From positions 1 through 60,132 of the forward strand of contig JAJPJI010000010.1 in assembly GCA_021324305.1 (NCBI GenBank): DNA of 60,132 bases. Direction: 5' to 3'. The notes under the pieces are model-generated. The model did not search any database, had not been told where the DNA came from, and was given only the letters and a program-made list of their open reading frames with translations. The DNA is from Gammaproteobacteria bacterium (GTDB lineage Bacteria; Pseudomonadota; Gammaproteobacteria; DSM-16500). A program made the translations under genes and the position numbers. Shown one piece after another: positions 1-7,817 of this stretch (positions within the stretch are counted from its first letter, which is position 1; the number at the start of each line of letters is the position of its first letter).

Positions 1-95
1 CTTCTGTCATTCTTTCATGCTTCTGTCATTCTTTCATGCTTCTGTCATTCTTTCATGCTTCTGTCATTCTTTCATGCTTCTGTCATTCTTTCATG
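1..95. repeat. 19-bp tandem repeat array, five full units
   Basis: Five perfect head-to-tail copies of a 19-bp unit (cttctgtcattctttcatg) run from base 1 to 95, and a sixth copy begins at 96 and merges into the inverted-repeat element at 101. The array runs off the left edge of the window, so its full length is unknown. There are no spacers, so it is not CRISPR. The core tctgtcatt of the unit is the same sequence that forms the outer edge of the adjoining element, which suggests the array grew from that end. Confidence 0.9.
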
Positions 96-100
96 CTTCT

Positions 101-238
101 GTCATTCCCGCGAAAGCGGGAATCCATATGAAACTCTCTTTGAACTTATGTTAAAACCCTGTGCTTAGCCTGCTGATTGTTGACTTCATTCACATCCGCC
201 TGGCTTTGATAATGGATCCCCGCTTTCGCGGGGATGAC
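101..238. mobile_element. MITE-like element with long terminal inverted repeats
   Basis: The left end (101-127) reads GTCATTCCCGCGAAAGCGGG followed by AATCCAT. The right end (212-238) is its near-perfect reverse complement, running from ATGGATCCCC to CGGGGATGAC. The interior of about 85 bp holds no open frame. Each end is itself a small palindrome (CCCGC-gaaa-GCGGG). Short non-coding elements with this GTCATTCCCGCGAAAGCGGG end occur in many proteobacteria, and the end resembles the neisserial dRS3 repeat; that comparison is from memory. It lies downstream of purH. Mobilising transposase: not visible here. Confidence 0.75.
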
Positions 239-240
239 AG

Positions 241-458
241 TTCACGGCGAGACAGTTCGCGGGGATGACAGTTCGCGGGGATGACAGTTCGCGGGGATGA
301 CAGTTCACGGGGATGACAGTTCACGGGGATGACAGTTCACGGCGATGACAGTTCACGGCGATGACAGTTCGCGGCGATGACAGTTCGCGGGGATGACAGT
401 TCGCGGCGAGACAGTTCGCGGCGAGACAGTTCGCGGCGAGACAGTTCGCGGTGATGAC
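241..458. repeat. 15-16-bp degenerate tandem repeat array, about 14 units
   Basis: About fourteen head-to-tail units of 15-16 bp follow the right end of the inverted-repeat element. The commonest unit is ttcgcggggatgacag. Variants carry ttcacggg or ttcgcggcg, and several lack one base (gagacag for gatgacag). The unit equals the last 16 bp of the element's right inverted repeat, so the array looks like an expansion of that end. It stops 34 bp before the purH stop codon. An apparent open frame on the minus strand through this region (321-746) is an artefact of the repeat and the purH antisense. Confidence 0.9.
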
Positions 459-492
459 GCTTTCGCATGAAGGTTGATAATCGACACGGCTG

Positions 493-2034
493 TTAATGTC
501 TGAAACAACGCTTTCCCGTGAATACCATCGAAATATTGTGCTCATTGCAAGCAGCGATGACTTCTTCATCACGCATTGAGCCGCCTGGCTGGATGATCGC
601 TCGCACACCCGTGCCCGCGATACGATCAATGCTGTCTCTGAAAGGAAAAAACGCGTCCGAGGCCAAAATGGTTCCCTGAATATGATCCCCTGCCTTGCGT
701 ACCGCGAGATCAACCGCGTCAATTCTCGAGACCTGGCCTGCGCCAATTCCTACCGTTACATTATTTTTTGCAATCAGAATGCCATTCGATTTGATATGCT
801 TAAGGACACGCCAGGCAAACAGCATCGCTTCCATATCTTTTTTATCAGGTCTTGCATTGGTTACCAGCTTCAATTCTTCCTGCCTGATAATGTAATTATC
901 TTTTTCTTGTAACAATACGCCGCCCGTAATAAATTTCATTTCCCAGTCCTGCCTGTCATGGACGGGCACTTCAAGCACACGCAGATTAGGCTTGGCCGCA
1001 AACACAGCCAATGCTTCTTCCGTGTAGGCTGGCGCAATCACGACTTCCATAAAAATACCGGCGATGACTTCGGCTATCCTTTTAGTACAAGGACGATTCA
1101 GTGCAACGATGCCACCAAATGCAGAAAGCGGGTCAGCCTGATAAGCGCCGAGGTAAGCATCATCAATAGTAGACGCGGTTGCTGCGCCGCACGGGTTGGC
1201 ATGTTTGACAATGACACACGCCGGCTCCTCAAACTCCGCCACACAAGATACCGCCGCTTCCGAGTCAAGTATGTTGTTATATGAAAGCGGTTTGCCCTGA
1301 TGCTGTGCGGCAGACAATATCCCGACGGGGCTGTTTTTTATACGATAAGCCGATGCTTTTTGATGCGGGTTTTCTCCGTATCGCAATTCCGCCACTTTTT
1401 CCAGTTGCAAGTCCTTATATTGCGGACATTCATGATGATTCTCGCTGCGTTCAAGAAAGAAACGGTGAATCATGGCATCGTAATGAGATGTTAGCGCAAA
1501 GACTTTTTCAGCCAGGTTTTTGCGTGTTTCAAAATCCAGTCCTCCCTGAAGCCGCAGCTCGGATAACACCTGGGTATAATCCTCTGGATCCACAACCACT
1601 CCAACCCAGGCAAAATTTTTAGCAGCTGCGCGCACCATGGTTGGACCACCGATATCTATATATTCAACAGCTTCATCCCAAGGCATACTCTTGTTTTTAT
1701 TAATGGCATCTTCAAAAGGATAAAAATTGACAACAACCAAGTCTATCCATTCGATTTGATGCTGAGCAGCTTCAATTGCATGATCATCACGCCGCCCGAG
1801 AATTCCGCCGTGGATTTTTGGATGCAGGGTTTTCACTCTGCCATCCAGCATTTCCGGCATTTTTGTCAGTTCATCCACTTGACGATGAGGAATATTCGCG
1901 TCTTTCAGCAATTTACTGGTACCGCCTGTGGAAATGATGTCCACACCCAAATTAACAAGCGCCTTGGCAAACTCAACAATTCCCTTCTTGTCCGAAACAG
2001 ATAGCAATGCGCGTTTGACTGGAATTTTATTCAT
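493..2034 (-). CDS. purH: Bifunctional AICAR transformylase / IMP cyclohydrolase PurH
   Basis: Catalyses the last two steps of IMP synthesis: formylation of AICAR by 10-formyl-THF, then ring closure to IMP. The 513-residue protein has the usual length. The N-terminal MGS-like cyclohydrolase domain is seen in [28 protein letters not shown] and [15 protein letters not shown]. The transformylase domain contains [12 protein letters not shown] and the KHANPCGAA motif with the catalytic Lys-His. It ends with [10 protein letters not shown] and a GKRCFRH tail typical of PurH. It is oriented like the other pur genes but separated from purN by three plus-strand genes. Cytoplasmic. The start ATG lies 77 bp from the divergent EamA gene. 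The only hairpin-forming sequence downstream is the repeat cluster. Confidence 0.97.
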   Translation of the reverse strand: MNKIPVKRALLSVSDKKGIVEFAKALVNLGVDIISTGGTSKLLKDANIPHRQVDELTKMPEMLDGRVKTLHPKIHGGILGRRDDHAIEAAQHQIEWIDLVVVNFYPFEDAINKNKSMPWDEAVEYIDIGGPTMVRAAAKNFAWVGVVVDPEDYTQVLSELRLQGGLDFETRKNLAEKVFALTSHYDAMIHRFFLERSENHHECPQYKDLQLEKVAELRYGENPHQKASAYRIKNSPVGILSAAQHQGKPLSYNNILDSEAAVSCVAEFEEPACVIVKHANPCGAATASTIDDAYLGAYQADPLSAFGGIVALNRPCTKRIAEVIAGIFMEVVIAPAYTEEALAVFAAKPNLRVLEVPVHDRQDWEMKFITGGVLLQEKDNYIIRQEELKLVTNARPDKKDMEAMLFAWRVLKHIKSNGILIAKNNVTVGIGAGQVSRIDAVDLAVRKAGDHIQGTILASDAFFPFRDSIDRIAGTGVRAIIQPGGSMRDEEVIAACNEHNISMVFTGKRCFRH

Positions 2035-2111
2035 GATGAGACTCGGATCGACTTATATAATGGTTTCGCATATTATAACGGCTCGCTGCCATTTAGGAAT
2101 CATAAAATATA

Positions 2112-2984
2112 ATGAAAAAAATTAATTTCCGGATTCTTGGTCTGTTTATATTCATTATTCTTAGCTGGGGCATGGCCTGGCCAATCAATAAAATCGGGTT
2201 ATCATACATGTCTCCCGCATGGTATACCGCGATACGCCTCATCGTTGGCACAGCCACCATGATGTTGATCGTCATTGCCATCGGCAAATTTAAACTTCCT
2301 CGCCCTAAGGACTATCCTTTGATCGTCATCATTGGGCTATTGCAAATCAGTATCTATATTCTGCTTGCCAACTTTGGTCTGGCCTATCTGCCGGCCGGAC
2401 GATCATCATTACTGGCTTATACAACACCATTATGGATTATGCCGGCTGCTACGCTTTTTTTTAACGAAAAAGCCGGAGTAATGCGCTGGCTAGGCTTTTT
2501 CCTGGGAATAGGCGGACTCATTATTCTGTTGAGCCCATGGGAAATTAACTGGGCTGATGTGCATGTGCTGTTCGGCGCCTCCATGCTGCTGCTTGCATCC
2601 CTGTGCTGGGCCATATCGATGTTATGCGCCCGCTACATGCAGTGGTCGAAATCTCCGCTGGAACTGATTCCCTGGCAATTACTCATAGGCACCATTCCCA
2701 TTGTTGTTCTTGCCTGGATACAGGAACCCGCTGTTTCCATTCAGTGGAATATGCCTTTGATACTTTCACTGGTCTATACAGGCATACTGGTCACAGGCCT
2801 GTCTTACTGGAGCGGCCTTGTGATCAACAAGGAATTACCCACGATTGTTGTATCGCTTGGATTTCTGCTCGTGCCAGTCGTCAGTCTTGTGGTTTCCTCC
2901 ATCTATATGCAGGAAGTCATCACACTGCCTACGCTGGCTGCGATGGCGCTTATTATCTCCGGAATATGCTGTGTGATTGCCTGA
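2112..2984 (+). CDS. EamA/DMT-family transporter
   Basis: Drug/metabolite-transporter superfamily protein of 290 residues, the normal length for a two-EamA-repeat carrier with ten membrane segments. Hydrophobic helices run throughout, from IFIILSWGMAWPINKIGL at the N-terminus to LAAMALIISGICCVIA at the end. The halves show the EamA signature around LAYLPAGRSSLLAYTTPLW and the second-half motif VYTGILVTGLSYWSGLVINK. The substrate cannot be told from sequence; relatives export amino acids, metabolites or drugs across the inner membrane. A weak AGGAA lies 11 bp before the ATG. It is divergent from purH and 118 bp upstream of the U-box genes. Confidence 0.9.
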   Translation: MKKINFRILGLFIFIILSWGMAWPINKIGLSYMSPAWYTAIRLIVGTATMMLIVIAIGKFKLPRPKDYPLIVIIGLLQISIYILLANFGLAYLPAGRSSLLAYTTPLWIMPAATLFFNEKAGVMRWLGFFLGIGGLIILLSPWEINWADVHVLFGASMLLLASLCWAISMLCARYMQWSKSPLELIPWQLLIGTIPIVVLAWIQEPAVSIQWNMPLILSLVYTGILVTGLSYWSGLVINKELPTIVVSLGFLLVPVVSLVVSSIYMQEVITLPTLAAMALIISGICCVIA

Positions 2985-3034
2985 ATAAACTGCAATAAAT
3001 TCGTCAACCGGATTTTTTATAAAAGTCTACCGTT

Positions 3035-3086
3035 CTTAAGTTTCACTTAAGAATTAAATAATACAATCAATTCAATTAACTATAAT
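3035..3086 (+). promoter_or_regulatory. PmrA-box-like direct repeat and -10 element
   Basis: Two direct copies of CTTAA lie 11 bp apart: CTTAAGTTT at 3035-3043 and CTTAAGAAT at 3046-3054. This fits the YTTAA-N6-YTTAA rule described for PmrA sites of Coxiella and the cTTAATatT-N2-cTTAATatT consensus of Legionella. A perfect TATAAT lies at 3081-3086, 26 bp downstream, which places the repeat over the -35 position, as in PmrA-activated effector promoters. The next gene starts at 3103. What is seen is the repeat and its spacing; regulation by a PmrA homologue is inferred, and no pmrA gene is in the window. Confidence 0.6.
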
Positions 3087-3102
3087 TCATAAGGAATTGA
3101 TT

Positions 3103-4599
3103 GTGTTTTCCACAGCTAACTTACTTGTCGGATTAGGAACACTGCTGGGATTCGTCAAGCCCAGGACACATAAGGAGAGACTGAAAGAAATTGGTTATCC
3201 CTTAACCCAAGCTGGCAGGATACTCGGTTACCCTTATATACTCGATGCATCAAAGGCATTTCTGGACTCAGCCCAGTACGAAACAGATTACGTCAAACCG
3301 GGCACCCTCAGGGACAGACTCTTGGCAATCGGCTATCCCATGGACGAGATTCCTGATGAATTCTGTGATTCCATTAATCAGGAGATCATGGAAAATCCGA
3401 TGAAACTGGACGATGATCGCGATCACGATCATTATGTCGATCAAGCCTGGTTATTGGAATACTGGCGGGTCTACAATGAAAGGAGGACACAGGACAAGCA
3501 AAGGAAAAGCGAATCTGTTCTGGCCGACTTTATCAAAATCAACCCATTCACCAACAACCCCATCCGGCTGGAACCTGTTGTTGACCATGCACTCAAACAG
3601 CGTATCGAAGAATTTGTTGCAAGTCAGGAACGGTTAGCCATCGACGCCGCCAGGCGAATTGAAAGATTTGTCACCGCGCAGGAACAGCTGGCTGCAAACA
3701 CTGCCCGACAAATCGAAGAGATCAAATGCCTAGTGCACTACCATACCTCACCGTATTCAAACCTTGATCGCCTGAGAGCAATTAAAATTTCCATGGAGCA
3801 CATCCCGACCCAGTATATCGATGTCACTGGAAACATCATGACTTATCCTGTTGTTCTCGATGGTAACCCCAGTCATGTCATTGATTTGCGCGCACTGCTT
3901 TCGTGGTGGCACCAGTGGCCCGAAAACAAAAATAAAAATCCGTTCACAGAAAATCTACTGGAGAAAGCAGAGCTTGATACCAGATTGCTGCATGAGATTG
4001 AAACACTTGTCGCTCAGCATGAAAAAGCAGCCTACCAGCCATCTGAGGAAAATGATATTACGGTGCAGGTGACACTCATTGAACTACTCATCCGCGAACA
4101 AGGCGGCCACGCTCAATCCTGCCATGAACGACTTGCCGCAAGGCAATTCAGATACGAACGAATGCCTGAGTGGATCAAGGAAGAATTCATCGCCCAGAAT
4201 TTTGTCGCCGAAATCATGACGCATCCCGTCAAACTAGACAATCATCATGTCGTTGATTTCAACGAGTTACTCGCCTGGTGGAAAGCCGATCCAGATAATA
4301 TGCACAAGAACTTCTATACCGGACAAAAACTCAAGTCCATCGAATACATGCGGCCATTGAAAAACCGCATCGAACGATTCGTGATGAATCCTGAAGAATA
4401 CATGCACGTACAGAGAACAGCACATTTTATTTCATTGGAAAGAGACCGTCCCGGCATCTATACCCGCGCGATGTTCTTGAGAAACGCGCGGCTCACATGG
4501 CTCGCGAGCGCGGCAGCAATGGCCGATAACTCTGCCGCTGTGGATATTGCGTCTGCTGCTGATGAGTCAACGCCGCGAAAAATTGAGATGCATTATTGA
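3103..4599 (+). CDS. Triple U-box-like protein, candidate secreted E3 ubiquitin ligase
   Basis: A 498-residue protein with three divergent U-box-like repeats, at about residues 82-172, 234-306 and 354-428. Each has the U-box order: a helix ending EIMxxPVxL, then VDxxxLLxWW, an NPFT-like turn, and a closing helix such as RIEEFV or RIERFV. U-boxes recruit ubiquitin-charged E2 enzymes, and in bacteria they occur mainly in effectors such as Legionella LubX. A 40-residue N-terminal segment containing KERLKEIGYPL is echoed by RDRLLAIGYPM (residues 70-80). No signal peptide. GTG at 3103 is chosen because AAGGA lies 7 bp upstream; the TTG at 3097 is too close. The PmrA-like box upstream supports an effector role. 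E3 activity is inferred. Confidence 0.8.
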   Translation: MFSTANLLVGLGTLLGFVKPRTHKERLKEIGYPLTQAGRILGYPYILDASKAFLDSAQYETDYVKPGTLRDRLLAIGYPMDEIPDEFCDSINQEIMENPMKLDDDRDHDHYVDQAWLLEYWRVYNERRTQDKQRKSESVLADFIKINPFTNNPIRLEPVVDHALKQRIEEFVASQERLAIDAARRIERFVTAQEQLAANTARQIEEIKCLVHYHTSPYSNLDRLRAIKISMEHIPTQYIDVTGNIMTYPVVLDGNPSHVIDLRALLSWWHQWPENKNKNPFTENLLEKAELDTRLLHEIETLVAQHEKAAYQPSEENDITVQVTLIELLIREQGGHAQSCHERLAARQFRYERMPEWIKEEFIAQNFVAEIMTHPVKLDNHHVVDFNELLAWWKADPDNMHKNFYTGQKLKSIEYMRPLKNRIERFVMNPEEYMHVQRTAHFISLERDRPGIYTRAMFLRNARLTWLASAAAMADNSAAVDIASAADESTPRKIEMHY

Positions 4600-4712
4600 T
4601 GTACTGGAAAAAAATTTCAGGCTGAGAGCAAAGAAATGAACATGATGCATGAATAAATCTGCAATGCCAGTGCAGATCAGGATCTTTCTCATAAAACAAA
4701 ACGAGGTGACTA

Positions 4713-5906
4713 ATGCTTGCAAGACTTTCAAATCTCATCTGGGGCAGCGAAATACAGCAACAGCGAGACCCTAATGCCGTCAAGAGCCAGTCCTCTGACA
4801 CTGTCAAGGAATCATTTCTTGCGCGCCTGGAAAAAATCAAATACACAGGAAAAATCCCGGATTATTTTATCTGTCCAGTCAGCCTTGAGATCATGGAAGA
4901 TCCATGGATCGTCAATAAACACGAAAGCCACGTATTTGACAAGGTGTGCCTCGACAAGCATTTGCAAATAAAAGCCAGCGTCGATCCATTTAATACAACC
5001 ATTGTGACAAAAGAAGCCCATACCCATCGGAAACACCAGATTGAAGAATTTGTTTCCTGTCTTGAGAGAATCCATACGCTGGAGCAAAAGCTCGAAATCT
5101 ATACTCACGAAAATGCTGATGAGGGAAATACAACAGAGTCAACCCTGACTGTCAAACATCTGAAAGAATTATTATCGGACACCGAAGGAAGAAGTCTGAC
5201 AGAAAATCATCTCGTTCAATTGCTCAAGGAACAGAACGACGAACAGAACAGGAATATCATTCAAACCAAGTTAATGCTTGCCATCGAATTGCAAGTATTT
5301 ATTTCGCTGACTGAGTCTGTCATCAGTGTCGAAGACAAGAAGAAGGAAGAAAAGCTAGTAGAGTTGCAGGAAGTAAACGGCAGCAAACTGGTCTTGCTCA
5401 ACATTCTTCGTAATGAGCTTGCATCGCATTATCCGGACATTTTCCCAAAACAGTACATCATCCTTGAACTTGACGAAGATCTGCCTCAGCAAGACCCAGG
5501 AAAAAGCAATAATCCCGCCTCATCTAATGGCGAAGGCGAAAAAGTGATTGACGAAAAATCCGGTAATGTGTCCGAGAAAGAGCAGGACGAGGAAAGCTTG
5601 CGTCAAGGCACAGGCATCAACGCCAACCAGGAGGCGTCAGCACCACACCGGCCGGTATTTTTCCGCCATTTTCCTGCGAGTGGAAGCATGGCATACACTA
5701 ACAACCAGAATATATTCATTTATGCATCACTGCCTTTTTTATACCAACCCTTGCTTTTTAACATGGCAATGCAACAACGAGACCTGTCTCGACAAGCCAG
5801 GATCCATCATCCGCCACATCATGTCCATCCTGCCATCGACGACATCGATGACGAGTCTGTCGCCAACACAGGAAGCGTGCGATTAGGCTATAACGGCAGC
5901 CAATAA
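4713..5906 (+). CDS. U-box domain protein, candidate secreted E3 ubiquitin ligase
   Basis: A 397-residue protein with one clear U-box at residues 48-114: IPDYFICPVSLEIMEDPW, a HVFDKVCLDKHL helix, DPFNTTIV and the closing HQIEEFV. This is the best match to the eukaryotic U-box pattern in the window. Residues 115-235 are charged and probably helical or coiled-coil. Residues 250-310 are a low-complexity Glu/Ser/Asn stretch, and the tail is rich in His and Asp (HHPPHHVHPAIDDIDDES). There is no signal peptide. GAGGTG lies 4 bp before the ATG. It follows the triple U-box gene by 113 bp on the same strand and may share its promoter. Probable role: E2 binding in host cells. The target is unknown. Confidence 0.85.
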   Translation: MLARLSNLIWGSEIQQQRDPNAVKSQSSDTVKESFLARLEKIKYTGKIPDYFICPVSLEIMEDPWIVNKHESHVFDKVCLDKHLQIKASVDPFNTTIVTKEAHTHRKHQIEEFVSCLERIHTLEQKLEIYTHENADEGNTTESTLTVKHLKELLSDTEGRSLTENHLVQLLKEQNDEQNRNIIQTKLMLAIELQVFISLTESVISVEDKKKEEKLVELQEVNGSKLVLLNILRNELASHYPDIFPKQYIILELDEDLPQQDPGKSNNPASSNGEGEKVIDEKSGNVSEKEQDEESLRQGTGINANQEASAPHRPVFFRHFPASGSMAYTNNQNIFIYASLPFLYQPLLFNMAMQQRDLSRQARIHHPPHHVHPAIDDIDDESVANTGSVRLGYNGSQ

Positions 5907-5922
5907 CCAGTCATCCAAAAAA

Positions 5923-6504
5923 CTAGGCAGTTTTTGCATTAGCAATTTCGCTGATCGCATCGACCAGCGCGTCACCCTCCAGCAGCTGGACGCGCTGTTT
6001 GAGCATATCGGGTGTGTCGCCTGGAAAAACACGGCATTTTTTTTGCAAAATAATAGGGCCTGCATCGACCTGCTCAGTGACAAAGTGCACAGTGCATCCC
6101 GTTTCCATGTCTCCGGATTCCAGTACCGCACGGTGCACATTCAGATCCATCATTCCCGCATAAGCGGGCAGCAGGGATGGATGAACATTGATAATCCGGC
6201 CATGCCAGGCATTAATAAATTCACTGGATAAAATGCGCATGAATCCTATCAAGACAACCAGATCAACCGCGTGCGTTGACAACACGCTGGTAAGATGCCT
6301 GTCGTATTCCTCCCGGGACAATCCTGCCGCATCCACATGTTTGACAGCCAGGCCAAAAGATCTGGCGCGCTCCAGAATCCCCGCATCGGATTTATTGCTG
6401 ATGACAATTTCTACGGATGCTGACAAGTGTTTTTGCCGGATGGCATTAACGATGGCATCCAGATTGGTGCCGCGTGTCGATCCAAGTATTCCAATCCGTA
6501 TCAT
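5923..6504 (-). CDS. purN: Phosphoribosylglycinamide formyltransferase PurN
   Basis: Transfers formyl from 10-formyl-THF to GAR, step 3 of purine synthesis. The 193-residue protein opens with IRIGILGSTRGTNLDAI (substrate phosphate loop), has VLIGFMRIL, the INVHPSLLP motif with the catalytic His, and GCTVHFVTEQVDAGPII with the catalytic Asp. AGMMDLNVH replaces the E. coli FKGLHAH stretch, a variant I recall from other bacterial PurN proteins. The frame is open upstream, but homology starts at the ATG at 6504, whose ATGA overlaps the purD stop codon. Translation is therefore probably coupled. It is the last gene of the purL-to-purN run. Confidence 0.96.
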   Translation of the reverse strand: MIRIGILGSTRGTNLDAIVNAIRQKHLSASVEIVISNKSDAGILERARSFGLAVKHVDAAGLSREEYDRHLTSVLSTHAVDLVVLIGFMRILSSEFINAWHGRIINVHPSLLPAYAGMMDLNVHRAVLESGDMETGCTVHFVTEQVDAGPIILQKKCRVFPGDTPDMLKQRVQLLEGDALVDAISEIANAKTA

Positions 6505-7817
6505 TGTCCGCGCAACCCGCGCATGGCATCGACGCGCCGCCGTATCAAACGTTCGGTGCCAATATCCTCGCGATGAAACAACGGCCCCTTCACAGCACAA
6601 ATTTCCTTTTCGGAGATTTCTTCAGCCACGGAAATGGAATCAGCCACTCCAACATAGGCTGCCGTTCGCGAACCCGCCGCATAAATTTTCCCATCAACCG
6701 CATGCACAGACGATAAATACAGATGCGATTTGTTTTTCACGGCACTGATGTCGATTGCAACATCTTTAACTGGCGCATCAGGATAACCGTTCGGGACTGC
6801 GTATTTACATACCGTCGCCTGGTGCAAAAATTTCACCTGGCCAGAAGAGAGGTTACCTGCGATTAATGCCTGGCAAATGGCAGCAAAGTCTGAATCCAGA
6901 ATTGTTAACACGTTCAGCGCTTCGGGATCACCAAAACGCGCGTTGAATTCGATGACATAAACGCCGTGCCGCGTGGCAATAAAGCTGCCGTACAAAATTC
7001 CAATGTACCGGTCGTTAAATTCTTTTGTTAATGCGCGTATCACCGACTCATTGATCCGATAGGCGTCATTCAAATCCTGTTCCGTCAGAAACGGGAGGCT
7101 GTGACTGGCATCCGAGTAACTGCCCATGCCGCCCGTATTCGGTCCTTTGTCATCAACAAACGCACGTTTGTGATCCTGGACAACCGGCATGGGCACGACA
7201 TGTTCGCCATCGCAAAAACACATGAAAGAAAACTCCTGACCAATGAGTTTTTCTTCAATGACAAATGTTTGTCCGCGGCCGAGAATTTCGCTGCCAAAAT
7301 CCATCGCCTCAACAAATGACTGCAAATGATCACCGGCGACTTTCACCCCCTTGCCGCCCATCAATCCATTTGCCTTGACGACATAATTGCCCTCCCCCAG
7401 CTCTTCCAGAAAATCCCGCACACCCTGCATGTCGTGAAACATCTGGTAACGCGGCAACCCGGGGATGTGATATCTGCGCATGAGATCGCGGGCGAATGCC
7501 TTGCTCGTTTCAATCTGAGCCATGTTTTTCTTCGGCCCGATGACGGGAATATTCACATTCCAGAGCGCGTCGGCAAGGCCCTTCTCAAGCGGCGCTTCAG
7601 GGCCGATGATCACAAGGTCAATCTGCCAGTCAGTTGCGGCCTGGACAATCATGGCCACATTGGTGATATCGCCAGTCCAGTAATCATGCGTCATCTGTCT
7701 GATGCCAGGATTAACCGATGAACCGCAGCAAAAAATGTGCGGCTTTGTGAAAGAACGTTGTAGTGCGGCTGCGATAGCATGTTCACGCGCGCCAGAACCC
7801 ACGATCATGATATTCAT
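6501..7817 (-). CDS. purD: Phosphoribosylamine-glycine ligase PurD
   Basis: GAR synthetase: ATP-dependent joining of glycine to phosphoribosylamine, step 2 of the pathway. At 438 residues it has the normal length and begins with the nucleotide-binding-like MNIMIVGSGAREHAIA. The ATP-grasp domain contains VVKANGLMGGKGVKVA, FVIEEKLIGQEFSFM, DHKRAFVDDKGPNTGGMGSY and VIEFNARFGDPEA (metal-binding Glu/Asn). Its ATG overlaps the purF stop by 4 bp and its stop overlaps the purN start, so purF-purD-purN form one translationally coupled unit. Confidence 0.97.
   Translation of the reverse strand: MNIMIVGSGAREHAIAAALQRSFTKPHIFCCGSSVNPGIRQMTHDYWTGDITNVAMIVQAATDWQIDLVIIGPEAPLEKGLADALWNVNIPVIGPKKNMAQIETSKAFARDLMRRYHIPGLPRYQMFHDMQGVRDFLEELGEGNYVVKANGLMGGKGVKVAGDHLQSFVEAMDFGSEILGRGQTFVIEEKLIGQEFSFMCFCDGEHVVPMPVVQDHKRAFVDDKGPNTGGMGSYSDASHSLPFLTEQDLNDAYRINESVIRALTKEFNDRYIGILYGSFIATRHGVYVIEFNARFGDPEALNVLTILDSDFAAICQALIAGNLSSGQVKFLHQATVCKYAVPNGYPDAPVKDVAIDISAVKNKSHLYLSSVHAVDGKIYAAGSRTAAYVGVADSISVAEEISEKEICAVKGPLFHREDIGTERLIRRRVDAMRGLRGQ

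Noticed and set aside
1..458. Tandem repeat arrays at 1-95 and 241-458 as CRISPR
   Set aside because: The units are contiguous with no spacers, and no cas genes are in the window.
321..746. 141-residue minus-strand open frame
   Set aside because: It crosses the tandem repeat array and the purH 3' end; its repetitive LAANC-like sequence is an artefact.
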